NCBI RefSeq assembly: GCF_014698305.1
Contig: NZ_JACJST010000021.1
Location: forward strand, 1 to 64,000
DNA length: 64,000 nt
Source: Anabaena lutea FACHB-196
GTDB taxonomy: Bacteria; Cyanobacteriota; Cyanobacteriia; Cyanobacteriales; Nostocaceae
Direction of reading: 5' to 3'
The notes beneath the pieces are model-generated. The model was not told the origin of the DNA, did not search any database, and saw only the letters and a list, made by a program, of their open reading frames with translations. The position numbers and the translations under genes are program-made. The first letter of the stretch is position 1. Each line of letters starts with the position of its first letter. Of this stretch, positions 26,721 through 35,579 are shown piece after piece.

Positions 26721-28181
26721 CTATACTTTGACAACTTTTAAAGTTCTCAAACTAGTATCTGCACAACCAGTAATAAATCCGCCCATTGTCTGAATTTGTT
26801 GCAGATATTCTAAAGCTGATTGTGTGATTATTTCTCCTGGCATTAATACTGGAATTCCTGGAGGATAAGGACAAATAATTTCTGCACAGATCCTTTCTTG
26901 GGTTTTTTCTAAAGGTAATATCTCACTTTCAGCAAAAAAAGCCTCACGAGGAGAAAGACAAGAAATATAGTCTATTTTATCATCGTTCCTATATTTACAT
27001 ATATTGTACTGACTTGTCAATTGTGGTATCTGAGTCAGACTTTTTACTCCGTGAATTAAGGCGTTAATATCCTCCTTTGTGTTTCCCAAGCTAATGATAA
27101 ATATCAGATGTTGAAGAGAGGAAAATTCTGGAGTTACACCCATTTGATTAAGAATTTCTTCGGCCGCAAAACCTGTTAAACCTAATTTAGAAACATTAAT
27201 TGTTAATCGTGTTTTATCTAAATCTATAAATCCCGGTGATTTTTCTCTCTTAGCAAGAGGAGTAGATAAACCGGGAATTTGATTAATTTGACTTCTGGCT
27301 ATTTCCGCTAATTGCAAAGTCTCAAACATCAACTTTTCTCCGTTAATAGCCATTTGTTGACGTGCAGCATCTAGAGAAGCTAGAAGTATAAAACTAGGAC
27401 TTGTAGATTGCACTAATTGCAAAGCTTTATTGACTCTATCAATATCAATTCTATTTCCTTGAATATGTAACATTGATGCCTGTGTCATTGCACCAAGGGT
27501 TTTATGAATAGACTGCACTGTTAAATCTGCACCTGCGACTAATGCTGAAGTCGGTAATTCTGGGTGAAAATGGAAATGTGCGCCATGTGCTTCGTCTACG
27601 AGAAGGGGAATATTGTATTGGTGGGTAAGGTTTACAAATGCTTGCAAATCTCCACAAACACCGTAATATGTAGGATAAACTGTCAGCACTGCTTTTGCAT
27701 CTGGATGTTTTGCTAATGCTGCTTTTACTGCTTCCGGTGTAATGCTGTGAGCAATATCTAAATCTTCATCATATTCAGGCTGAATAAAAATAGGAATTGC
27801 ACCAGAAAGAATTAAACCAGAAATAACCGAAGAATGCACATTTCGCGGCAGAATTATTTTTTCTCCCATTCTGCAAGTAGCGAGAATTGCAGCTTCAATT
27901 CCACAGGTAGAACCATTAACTAAAAACCATGTTTTTTCAGCACCAAAAGCTTCCGCTGCGAGTTCTTGTGCTGCGAGAATTGCATTTTCTGGTTTGAATA
28001 AATTATCTAATTCTGCTAATTCTGTTAAGTCAGCGAGAAAGACATCTTTACCTAATAAATCAGTTAAAAGTGGGGAAATGCCCGCACCGCGTTTATGTCC
28101 TGGGGTGTAAAAGGGTGCGTGAGGACGGGTTTTACAGGCTTTTAAGGCATCTATAAGGGGGGTTTGGTTTTGATTGAGCAT
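26721..28181 (-). CDS. Orn/Lys/Arg decarboxylase family protein
   Basis: A PLP enzyme of the fold-type-I Orn/Lys/Arg decarboxylase family. The N-terminal FYTPGHKRG, the DEAHGAH aspartate region and the Schiff-base lysine in SIHKTLGA are characteristic, and the C-terminal YPPGIPVLMPGE is typical of the short cyanobacterial/Gram-positive type. It would decarboxylate arginine, lysine or ornithine for polyamine supply; the substrate is not decidable here. I chose the ATG at 28181 (MLNQNQTP). An in-frame ATG at 28235 would add 18 residues of less typical sequence and is possible. It is convergent with trpC and divergent from the GIY-YIG gene. Confidence 0.88.
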   Translation of the reverse strand: MLNQNQTPLIDALKACKTRPHAPFYTPGHKRGAGISPLLTDLLGKDVFLADLTELAELDNLFKPENAILAAQELAAEAFGAEKTWFLVNGSTCGIEAAILATCRMGEKIILPRNVHSSVISGLILSGAIPIFIQPEYDEDLDIAHSITPEAVKAALAKHPDAKAVLTVYPTYYGVCGDLQAFVNLTHQYNIPLLVDEAHGAHFHFHPELPTSALVAGADLTVQSIHKTLGAMTQASMLHIQGNRIDIDRVNKALQLVQSTSPSFILLASLDAARQQMAINGEKLMFETLQLAEIARSQINQIPGLSTPLAKREKSPGFIDLDKTRLTINVSKLGLTGFAAEEILNQMGVTPEFSSLQHLIFIISLGNTKEDINALIHGVKSLTQIPQLTSQYNICKYRNDDKIDYISCLSPREAFFAESEILPLEKTQERICAEIICPYPPGIPVLMPGEIITQSALEYLQQIQTMGGFITGCADTSLRTLKVVKV

Positions 28182-28293
28182 TTTTGGGTAAACTGATTTT
28201 TCTGAAAAATATACTGAAATAGTCTCTATAGACATTAGGTATATAAAAGCGTTAAATTGTCTTAAGAATTTATAAGTTTAGTCTGCCAATACC

Positions 28294-30636
28294 ATGCCAA
28301 AACACAAAACGCAAGATGAATTTATCAAAGAAGCTCAGGCTAAACATGGAGATTTTTATGACTATAGCAAAGCACTTTACATAAGCTCTAACACCAAAGT
28401 CATTGTAATTTGCCCTCAGCATGGGGAGTTTCAAATTACTCCTAGCCATCACCTTCAAGGTGTAGGTTGTCGTAAATGCTTTAATGAGAGAATGCGGAAT
28501 GATCAAAATAATATCATTGCAAAATTTCGTCAAACTCACGGCGAATACTATAACTATGATAAGGTAATTTATAAACGAATTGACTTAAAAGTTACGATTG
28601 AATGTCCCCTTCATGGTGACTTTGAACAAGTACCAAAAGCTCACATAGCTGGATCAGGTTGCGCTAAATGTGCCGTTGAAGGACAAGCCTTATCAAATCA
28701 GGAATTTATTATAAAAGCTCAAATCAAACATGAAGATAGATATGACTACAGCCAAGTTGTCTATATCAATAACTCTACTAAAGTAGCTATCATTTGCCCA
28801 ACGCACGGACTTTTTAACCAACTGCCAAGTAATCATCTTCGAGGCAGTCAATGTCCTCTATGTTCCAAAGAAATTATTATGGCAAAAAAACATAGATTTG
28901 AATATAAAAATGTTACTTATCCTAGTATTAAATCTGCTTGCAAAATTTTGGGTAAAGATTACTGGATTGTTCTAAAAAGATTAGATGCTGGTTGGACTTT
29001 AGAACAAGCTTTTGATGACGAACCTCATAATCCTCGACATCCTTTTGAATTTGATGGAATTGTCTTCAATGGAATAGAAGATGCTGTTCGTAAACTCAAT
29101 GCTCCTGTTAGTTCTACCACTGTTAGAAGAAGGCTTGCAGAAGGAATGGATAAAGAGCAAGCTTTATTTACTCCTCCTAAGTTTGGGTACGATAATGGAG
29201 TAATTTATGTAATTACTAACTGTATAAATGGTAAGCAATATGTAGGATTGACCACAACATCTATAGAAGAAAGATGGGAGAGGCACTTAGATCAAGTCTC
29301 TAGAAAAGAAGCTTCTCTCATTCACAAAGCAATCGCTGAATTTGGAGAGGAGAATTTTACACTAGAAGTTATTGATCAAGCTTCTGATATTGGAGAATTG
29401 CGAATTAAGGAGCGTGAGTGGATTAAGAAACTTAATACTTTTAAGCCTAAAGGTTACAATGTAACTTTAGGTGGAGAGGTGGGTGGTGCGCCAGGTAAGC
29501 CGACAAGAATTCCTGGAGATCCTACGCTTTATCCATCTGTTCAAGCAGCAGCCCAAGCTTTAGCTGAACGAGAGGGAATTAGCCAAGAAGCTGCTGAGAA
29601 AAGAATTTATACAGGTCGGGTTGATGCCAATAAACCTCATGGTATGTCTAAAACCAAAATTTATAAGTATTGGGACAGATTAGTTCACCAATCAGCTAAC
29701 CCCAACTCTAAAGAGTACAATGGTTACATTATCTGTGAAAATTGGCAGCATTTTCATAAATTTTTTGAGGAAATGAATGAGGGATATCAAGAAGGTTTAT
29801 GTCTTAAGTTGATTGATCCTTCTCTTCCTTATTCTAAAGAAAACTGTTCATGGGTTCCTAAGAGTGAATTACATAAAATTCATGGGATGGTAGGAACTAG
29901 GCTTTATGGATTATGGACTAATCTAGTTCGCAATATTGCTAATCCTGAATCAGATGCTTATAGAGGAACGCCAATAGATGATCGTTGGCGAAACTTTATT
30001 TTGTTTTATGAGGATATGGGCAATGAATATGAAGAGGGAAAACTTCTCCAACTGAAGAACTCAAGCCAGCCATACTCTAAAGATAATTGCCAATGGGTAT
30101 GGCAACATGGTAAACAACAGGCTCATCCATTATTTGGAAGTTACTTGTATAAACTTTGGAGACGAATTGTAAACGAGTCTTGCAATCCACAGTCTAAAAA
30201 TTACAACGGTTCTGAAATTTGTGAACGCTGGTGTGATTTTGCCTTGTTTTGTGAAGATATGGCTCTAACATACAAAAAGGGGCTTAAACTAATTAAGCTC
30301 AACTCTAATATGCCCTATTCACCAGATAATTGCGAGTGGAAAAACAATCGAGAAGCAGCCCAAACTCATGGAATGGTAGGAACAAAGTTCTATCAAATTT
30401 GGGCAAGACTAAAGCATCATCGTACTAATCCAACTGCCAAAAATTATGAAGGAACATCTCTGTGTAAAAGTTGGCAGATGTTTGAAAACTTCAAAGCTGA
30501 TATGTATGATTCGTATCAAGAAGGAATGGGTTTGAAGCTAATTGATCCAAGCAAGCCTTACTCTAAGGAAAATTGCTGTTGGATGACCAGATGTGATTTG
30601 CTTAAAAAACATCCCATATCTGACTCAAAAGATTAA
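28294..30636 (+). CDS. Modular GIY-YIG endonuclease-like protein with tandem DNA-binding-like repeats
   Basis: A 780-residue protein with four parts. Residues 6-191 hold three repeats of about 62 residues, each with a HG..YDYS start and a C-x-x-HG...C-x-x-C set suited to zinc binding (DUF723-like). Residues 205-295 hold two NUMOD-like units (TYPSIKSACKIL; VFNGIEDAVRKL). A GIY-YIG nuclease spans about 302-400 (VIYVI, QYVGLTT, Arg in EERWERH, Glu in KEREW, GYNVTLGG). After another NUMOD-like unit, four 81-residue repeats run from about 449, 530, 611 and 692, each with a W, a CxxW and PYSxxNCxW. This resembles free-standing homing endonucleases. All catalytic motifs seem intact. The target is unknown. 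Confidence 0.82.
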   Translation: MPKHKTQDEFIKEAQAKHGDFYDYSKALYISSNTKVIVICPQHGEFQITPSHHLQGVGCRKCFNERMRNDQNNIIAKFRQTHGEYYNYDKVIYKRIDLKVTIECPLHGDFEQVPKAHIAGSGCAKCAVEGQALSNQEFIIKAQIKHEDRYDYSQVVYINNSTKVAIICPTHGLFNQLPSNHLRGSQCPLCSKEIIMAKKHRFEYKNVTYPSIKSACKILGKDYWIVLKRLDAGWTLEQAFDDEPHNPRHPFEFDGIVFNGIEDAVRKLNAPVSSTTVRRRLAEGMDKEQALFTPPKFGYDNGVIYVITNCINGKQYVGLTTTSIEERWERHLDQVSRKEASLIHKAIAEFGEENFTLEVIDQASDIGELRIKEREWIKKLNTFKPKGYNVTLGGEVGGAPGKPTRIPGDPTLYPSVQAAAQALAEREGISQEAAEKRIYTGRVDANKPHGMSKTKIYKYWDRLVHQSANPNSKEYNGYIICENWQHFHKFFEEMNEGYQEGLCLKLIDPSLPYSKENCSWVPKSELHKIHGMVGTRLYGLWTNLVRNIANPESDAYRGTPIDDRWRNFILFYEDMGNEYEEGKLLQLKNSSQPYSKDNCQWVWQHGKQQAHPLFGSYLYKLWRRIVNESCNPQSKNYNGSEICERWCDFALFCEDMALTYKKGLKLIKLNSNMPYSPDNCEWKNNREAAQTHGMVGTKFYQIWARLKHHRTNPTAKNYEGTSLCKSWQMFENFKADMYDSYQEGMGLKLIDPSKPYSKENCCWMTRCDLLKKHPISDSKD

Positions 30637-30747
30637 TTTATTTAGCACCAACGTCTTAGTTAAACGTAAAGCAGTACAATTCTTAGCTAAAGCTAGATTA
30701 CAGCAATTCCTGCTATATAATAATTCCAACTTTCAAAAAATATCCCC

Positions 30748-30939
30748 ATGATTGAAATTGTATTTCTCGTTGAAGATGATCCAGACGGTGGTTATACAGC
30801 CACAGCATTAGGCCAATCAATTTTTACTCAAGCTGATGATATAGAAACACTGCGAGTAATGATTCGTGATGCTGTTCGCTGTCATTTCCCTGATCAAGAA
30901 AAATGTCCTAAAATTATTCAGTTACAAAATATTCTCTAA
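30748..30939 (+). CDS. HicB-like antitoxin domain protein, orphan
   Basis: A 63-residue protein with the HicB/UPF0150 half-fold: hydrophobic strand IEIVFLVEDD, the glycine turn DGGYTATALG, then a helix of the TQADDIETLRVMIRDAVRCHF kind. Databases often mislabel such proteins as oxoisovalerate dehydrogenase. In a HicAB module it would neutralise the HicA mRNase, but no HicA-sized gene is next to it; the following gene encodes a membrane protein. It is probably an orphan or a solo regulator. The short upstream gap after the GIY-YIG gene suggests co-transcription is possible. Confidence 0.8.
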   Translation: MIEIVFLVEDDPDGGYTATALGQSIFTQADDIETLRVMIRDAVRCHFPDQEKCPKIIQLQNIL

Positions 30940-30944
30940 ACAAC

Positions 30945-31247
30945 ATGAACTTCAAAGATATCAAAGAAAAATTATTCCCAATTATCAAAGTCATATCCAT
31001 AACACTTATCACCAGTGCAATAGGCTTAGAATTATGGAATATCCAAACATCAATAACTAACAGTCAACTACCAAGTATCTTAACTCCCGCTTTGATAATT
31101 GCTCATGTTGCATTATCGGCTCATTTTCTAGAAGGAATAATTGCGGCTTATTATGCACCCGCTCAAAATCAGACACCAATCAAATATGGAACATATACAT
31201 TTTTTGTCGGTACAATTGGGTTATTAGAATTGTTTGACAATAAGTAA
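30945..31247 (+). CDS. Small hypothetical membrane protein
   Basis: A 100-residue protein with three hydrophobic stretches (about residues 12-32, 43-66 and 80-96), the middle one starting ILTPALIIAHVALSAHFLEG. I do not assign a family; the pattern of conserved-looking His and Tyr residues recalls small uncharacterised cyanobacterial membrane proteins. It begins six bases after the HicB-like stop codon, so the two are most likely translated from one mRNA. Confidence 0.7.
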   Translation: MNFKDIKEKLFPIIKVISITLITSAIGLELWNIQTSITNSQLPSILTPALIIAHVALSAHFLEGIIAAYYAPAQNQTPIKYGTYTFFVGTIGLLELFDNK

Positions 31248-32068
31248 ATAAGCATAGCTTGCCCGTAGCGCTTACGGGAAGCCTTTATATAGGACTAATA
31301 TTTGATTTTTGAAATATACGTAGGGTGGGCATTGCCCACCGTTGGAGGGTTTAGTAAGGCATAGCCCTACCTACACTACTTAAAATTTTATGGCTACGCT
31401 ACGCAAGCTATCAAATATCATTTATGATTCCTATATATAAATTAAAATATATAAATTAAAATTACTCCTACAAAAAATCAAGGCTGTCACTTCATTTCTG
31501 CGTAAGTCCTATAGTTTTCTTAGTCAACCAGAGTTCTCAGCTAAATATATCGCTCTTACAGCATAGAACCCTATGTGTCGAATGGTAGAAGATTTTAGAG
31601 ACAAGACGAAGCTAATCTGTTTATAGGGTTTTCTAGTCTACTGAAGTACCAAGTTATCTGCTTTCATCCTCTTCTCTATGCGGTTAATTCTTTCTTGCTG
31701 TACCTCATGAATGTGGAAATCTCTGTATACAATCACAACATTTGCTCCCCTTAAACTAAAACCAGATTTTAGCCACTTTATAAGCACTCAAAACTTGTTT
31801 GCTCATTTTGTCTGTCAGGAGAGAGAGTCAAACATCTACTAATAGATTGGCTTTTTTAGATGGATAATAGATGGTCTTTTGATACTGACAATCAATGAGC
31901 AGAATTAAGTAGAGTAATGTCAATAATTAAAGGTTTGTAGAGAGGTCTTTAGACCTTAAATTAGGGCTGTAGCCCTAACTACGAGCCAATTTCAAAATTT
32001 GATGATTATGGAGGTCTTATTGTTGATTAAACTTATGTAGTTTTTACTTGAGATTTAAGGAGAAAAGA
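31248..32068. other. Long intergenic region with palindromes and a possible gene remnant
   Basis: About 820 bases without a convincing gene. The sequence GTAGGGTGGGCATTGCCCACC (31320-31340) recurs at 36795-36815 with one change and in part at 4732-4750. TAGCTTGCCCGTAGCGC and GCTACGCTACGCAAGC palindromes lie at 31256-31272 and 31393-31408. The palindromes GAGGTCTTTAGACCT and AGGGCTGTAGCCCT (31941-31977) resemble those at 3045-3080. A 49-codon frame on the minus strand (31638-31787) is listed separately. Confidence 0.55.
31638..31787 (-). pseudogene. Possible small ORF or gene remnant
   Basis: A 49-residue frame from a GTG (31787) to a TAG, with a protein-like charged C-terminus (GANVVIVYRDFHIHEV, then QQERINRIEKRMKADN). 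The amphipathic, helix-like ending looks like real protein, but there is no ribosome site, no family match, and a stop lies just upstream. It is more likely the end of a decayed gene than an active one. Confidence 0.25.
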
Positions 32069-35000
32069 ATGATTTTTTCAAATTTGATCATGACTTTAGA
32101 GTCGTGCTATTTACATTTAGGATTAGCACCGATAAAAGCAACTGCTAAAGTGTTAACTCCCGTACAAACACCATTGATTTTTTCTAGTCCTAAATTTTTG
32201 TTGGCTTTGCTATGTGGTGTATTCATGGCATTTGCTTTTCAATTATTATTCACAAATCTCTCTGTAGCTGCGGGAATTTCAGCTATAGGAACTGGTGCAT
32301 ATTCTGATGTTGATGATACACAAACATTAGGTGGAAGTATTCGCAAAGTTGAAGCGAAGATTGGGACTTGGGCAATTTTTTCTTCCAGTATTGCATTGTT
32401 TATCGCTTGTTTTTTAGCGGTTAAACTCAGCTTAATTCAAAGTGCGTTTTTGGGTGCAATAATCGGTGTCGTTATTTGGTCTACCTACTTCACAGTCATT
32501 ATGTGGCTGGGTTCTAATGCTGTAGGTTCATTAATTGGTTCTTTTGTTAGCACTGTAACGAATGGTATTCAAGGTTTGTTGGGTACAGCGACTTCTGCTA
32601 TTGGTGCTAATGTTGCTCAAAGACAGATGGTTTCTACGGCTGAAGAAATTACCGCCGCAGTGCGACGAGAATTAACTTCTGGTTTTGATGCTGACAGTAT
32701 TAGAAATACTTTGCAAAGTTCTTTGAGTTCTTTACAGTTACCACAGCTAGATGTCAAAGAAATTAGAAGTCAATTTGACCAGTTGTTAAAAGATGTAGAT
32801 TTGCGAGATATCGGCAATAGTGAACTTCTAAAAAATATCAATCGTCAGACTTTTGTTGATTTAATCAGCAGCCGGACAGACTTTTCTCAAGAAGAAGTAA
32901 ATAAAATTGCTGACCAACTAGAGGATGCTTGGAAGCAAGTTTTAAATCGCCAAAATACGACGGGAAAAGTGCTGGATTTATTGAAGTCTGCTAGTCCAGA
33001 AGAATTAAAATCAGAAAAATTAGGTGAAAGGCTGCAACAACTGATCACTGTTGGGGGAAACGGTAAGCAAACCAATGGTGTGCTAAAACAAGCTATTCAA
33101 TATGGCTTAGGTGCAGCAGGAACAGCAGTATTAGAAAGAGCTAATATTTCTGATATCAATGTTCAAGAAATCACAACTGAATTGCAAAAAATTGGCAGTA
33201 AAGCTCAAGATGTCGATGTCAATAAAATTATTGAACAATTGAAACAGGTTCTGAATAAAACCAGTGAACAAGCAAGTAAATTAGGTACTCAATTAGGTGG
33301 AAGATTATCCACGCAACCTCAGAATAATATCAAGGCAGATGTAGAAGAATATATCCTTAATTCTTTCCCTTGGCATTTTAACCACCTGACGATTCAAGAT
33401 GAATTTAGAGAAGTCATTTATGACCCCAATGCCAACCCCAGCAATGTTCGCCATAATTTAGAAGAAATCAATCAAGATTACTTTTCTAATTTGTTGCAAC
33501 AACGGGCTGACATCAATGAAGACAGGAAGCGAGAAATTGCGGAACAATTAGAAAATATTCGCCAAGAAGTTCTACCCATTGTTCAACAAGCAGAAAAACA
33601 GGAAAAATCACAAAATCTTCGCAGTCAAATAGAAGATTATTTGCGGAATGCGAATAAAGAAGAATTAAATCCAGAAGGGATTGAGCGCAACTTTGGAGTT
33701 ATTCTAGAAGATCCAGAAGCTGGTTTTGAAGATTTACAGGAACGGTTGAGTGAATTTAATCGGGATACTTTTTTACCATTACTTCAGCAACGCCAAGATA
33801 TTAGCGAAGAAGAAAATAACAATATTATTGGTCAACTCGAAAGCACCCGTGAGAATATTATCAATCGGGCTAGAGAATTGCAAGAACAAGCCAGAAATAA
33901 AGCTGATGAATTGCGTCAAAGAGTAGAAGATTATCTGCGGAATACTAACAAAGAAGAACTCAATCCTGATGCTATCAAGCGTGATTTTCAAGTCTTGTTA
34001 GAAGACCCGCAAGCCGGAATAAATCTTTTGCGTTCTCGCTTATCACAGTTCGACCGAGATACGTTAGTACAATTATTAAGTCAGCGTCAAGATTTAAGTG
34101 AAGAAGAAATTAACCAAACTCTAAACTCTTTGGAAAGAGTACGAGATAATATTCTGCAAGCACCACAAAAAGTTGGTGAAAAAGCGCAAGAGCAGTATGA
34201 ACAAACAACAACAGCAATCAGGGAATATCTGCGAAATACCAACTTAGAAGAACTCAATCCAGAAGGTATTCAGCGAGATTTGCAACAGTTGTTGAATGAT
34301 CCCAGAGAAGGTGCTGTAGCATTACGTAATCGCCTTTCACAATTTGATCGGGAAACATTAGTTAAATTGCTGGCTGGACGCGAAGATTTGAGTGAAGAGC
34401 AAGTTAATCAAATCATCGACTCTGTACAACAAGCGATCGCTAATATTATTAAAGCACCCCAACGTTTGGCGCAACGCACGACTAAACAAGTGCTAGATTT
34501 TGAAGCCAATCTGGAAAATTACCTCCGTAACACCAACAAAGAAGAATTGAATCCTGAAGGAATCAAACGCGATTTGCAATTGTTGCTGTCTTCACCCCGC
34601 GCAGGTATTGGGACTTTAGGTGAGCGTGTTTCCAGAATTGACCGTTCTACATTGGTAGCTTTGCTTTCTCAACGTGAGGATATTTCTGAAGAAGAAGCAA
34701 ACCGAATTGTAGACCAAATTGAATCTGTGCGTGACTCGATAGTTCAACAATTCGAGCAAATTCAGCAAAGAATGCGATCGCTAGTTGACAGTGTTTTTGG
34801 CAGAGTTCGCGACTATCTCAACGCCTTAGACCGTCCCGAACTCAGTTATGAAGGCATTCAGCATGATGTTGCTAAAATCTTCGATGATCCGCAAGCTGGA
34901 TTTGAAGCATTGCGCGATCGCTTAAGTCAATTTGATCGTGATACCCTAGTTGCTCTCCTCAGTTCTCGTTCAGATATCTCCCCAGAGCAAGCTAATCAGA

Positions 35001-35236
35001 TTATCAATCGTGTTGAATCAGCGCGGGATAGCGTATTACACCGAGCCGAACGCATCCAGCAAGAAACCCAAAGAAGACTCCAAGCTATTCGAGAACAAGC
35101 CAAACAACAAGCAATTGATAGTAAAAAAGCCCTTGCAGATGCGGCTTGGTGGTTATTTAACGCCGCTGTTGTCTCCCTAGTTGCGTCAGCAATAGGTGGA
35201 GTTTTAGCCGTAATTACTCCCAATCTATTTGTTTAA
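32069..35236 (+). CDS. Large membrane protein with six ~98-aa helical repeats
   Basis: A 1055-residue protein of unknown function. Hydrophobic segments at about 40-68 and 98-160, and another at the C-terminus (about 1020-1052), anchor it to the membrane. Between them lies a long, charged helical domain with six tandem units that begin near DNA positions 33341, 33629, 33922, 34216, 34510 and 34804. Each unit contains YLRNTNKEELNPEGI, DPxAG, LSQFDRDTLVxLLSxR and DISEEExNxI. An older, weaker unit lies before them. The near-identity of units 2-5 points to recent tandem duplication. I chose the ATG at 32069, preceded by AAGGAG at nine bases, over an upstream TTG. It could be a scaffold or stalk at the membrane. 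Confidence 0.85.
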   Translation: MIFSNLIMTLESCYLHLGLAPIKATAKVLTPVQTPLIFSSPKFLLALLCGVFMAFAFQLLFTNLSVAAGISAIGTGAYSDVDDTQTLGGSIRKVEAKIGTWAIFSSSIALFIACFLAVKLSLIQSAFLGAIIGVVIWSTYFTVIMWLGSNAVGSLIGSFVSTVTNGIQGLLGTATSAIGANVAQRQMVSTAEEITAAVRRELTSGFDADSIRNTLQSSLSSLQLPQLDVKEIRSQFDQLLKDVDLRDIGNSELLKNINRQTFVDLISSRTDFSQEEVNKIADQLEDAWKQVLNRQNTTGKVLDLLKSASPEELKSEKLGERLQQLITVGGNGKQTNGVLKQAIQYGLGAAGTAVLERANISDINVQEITTELQKIGSKAQDVDVNKIIEQLKQVLNKTSEQASKLGTQLGGRLSTQPQNNIKADVEEYILNSFPWHFNHLTIQDEFREVIYDPNANPSNVRHNLEEINQDYFSNLLQQRADINEDRKREIAEQLENIRQEVLPIVQQAEKQEKSQNLRSQIEDYLRNANKEELNPEGIERNFGVILEDPEAGFEDLQERLSEFNRDTFLPLLQQRQDISEEENNNIIGQLESTRENIINRARELQEQARNKADELRQRVEDYLRNTNKEELNPDAIKRDFQVLLEDPQAGINLLRSRLSQFDRDTLVQLLSQRQDLSEEEINQTLNSLERVRDNILQAPQKVGEKAQEQYEQTTTAIREYLRNTNLEELNPEGIQRDLQQLLNDPREGAVALRNRLSQFDRETLVKLLAGREDLSEEQVNQIIDSVQQAIANIIKAPQRLAQRTTKQVLDFEANLENYLRNTNKEELNPEGIKRDLQLLLSSPRAGIGTLGERVSRIDRSTLVALLSQREDISEEEANRIVDQIESVRDSIVQQFEQIQQRMRSLVDSVFGRVRDYLNALDRPELSYEGIQHDVAKIFDDPQAGFEALRDRLSQFDRDTLVALLSSRSDISPEQANQIINRVESARDSVLHRAERIQQETQRRLQAIREQAKQQAIDSKKALADAAWWLFNAAVVSLVASAIGGVLAVITPNLFV

Positions 35237-35267
35237 AGGCGATTTCCCAAGAATCATCTTTTTAAAT

Positions 35268-35306
35268 GTAGAGATGTTCCATGGAACGTCTCTACAACGT
35301 TTTTTA
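35268..35306 (+). terminator. Hairpin terminator with a Nostoc-type palindrome
   Basis: GTAGAGATGTTCC pairs with GGAACGTCTCTAC around a central palindrome CCATGG, with one mismatch, and is followed by AACG and a run of T. It lies 32 bases after the stop codon of the repeat protein. The palindrome is of a kind repeated through Nostoc genomes, so a mobile-repeat origin is also possible. Confidence 0.6.
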
Positions 35307-35330
35307 CATCATTATCAAGTTAGACTGACC

Positions 35331-35534
35331 ATGATTAATCCCGCTGCTATCTCCATACCCGAACCCCAAATTCCCACTCCTGAAACCAACCCCCTACCAC
35401 CACGTCCTCAGCCTACACCACAAGAGCCAACCATTCCCCCACCTTTCCCGGAACCAGTACCAGAAACAGTCCCCGCACCAATTCCCCAAACCGTACCAGC
35501 ACCAATTCCCCAAACCATTCCTCAACCTGTTTGA
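35331..35534 (+). CDS. Small proline-rich protein
   Basis: A 67-residue frame rich in Pro, Glu, Thr and Ile, made of imperfect PAPIPQTVP and PQPTPQEPTIPPPFPEP units. It has no signal peptide and no membrane segment. It starts with ATG at 35331, about 95 bases after the large repeat protein and 46 bases before ychF. Similar Pro-rich tails occur at the end of larger cyanobacterial proteins, so it could be a fragment or a stand-alone peptide; it has no recognisable function. Confidence 0.4.
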   Translation: MINPAAISIPEPQIPTPETNPLPPRPQPTPQEPTIPPPFPEPVPETVPAPIPQTVPAPIPQTIPQPV

Positions 35535-35579
35535 ATTATCTTTATAGTGGATAGTTGAAACCAAAATCTAAAATTTACA

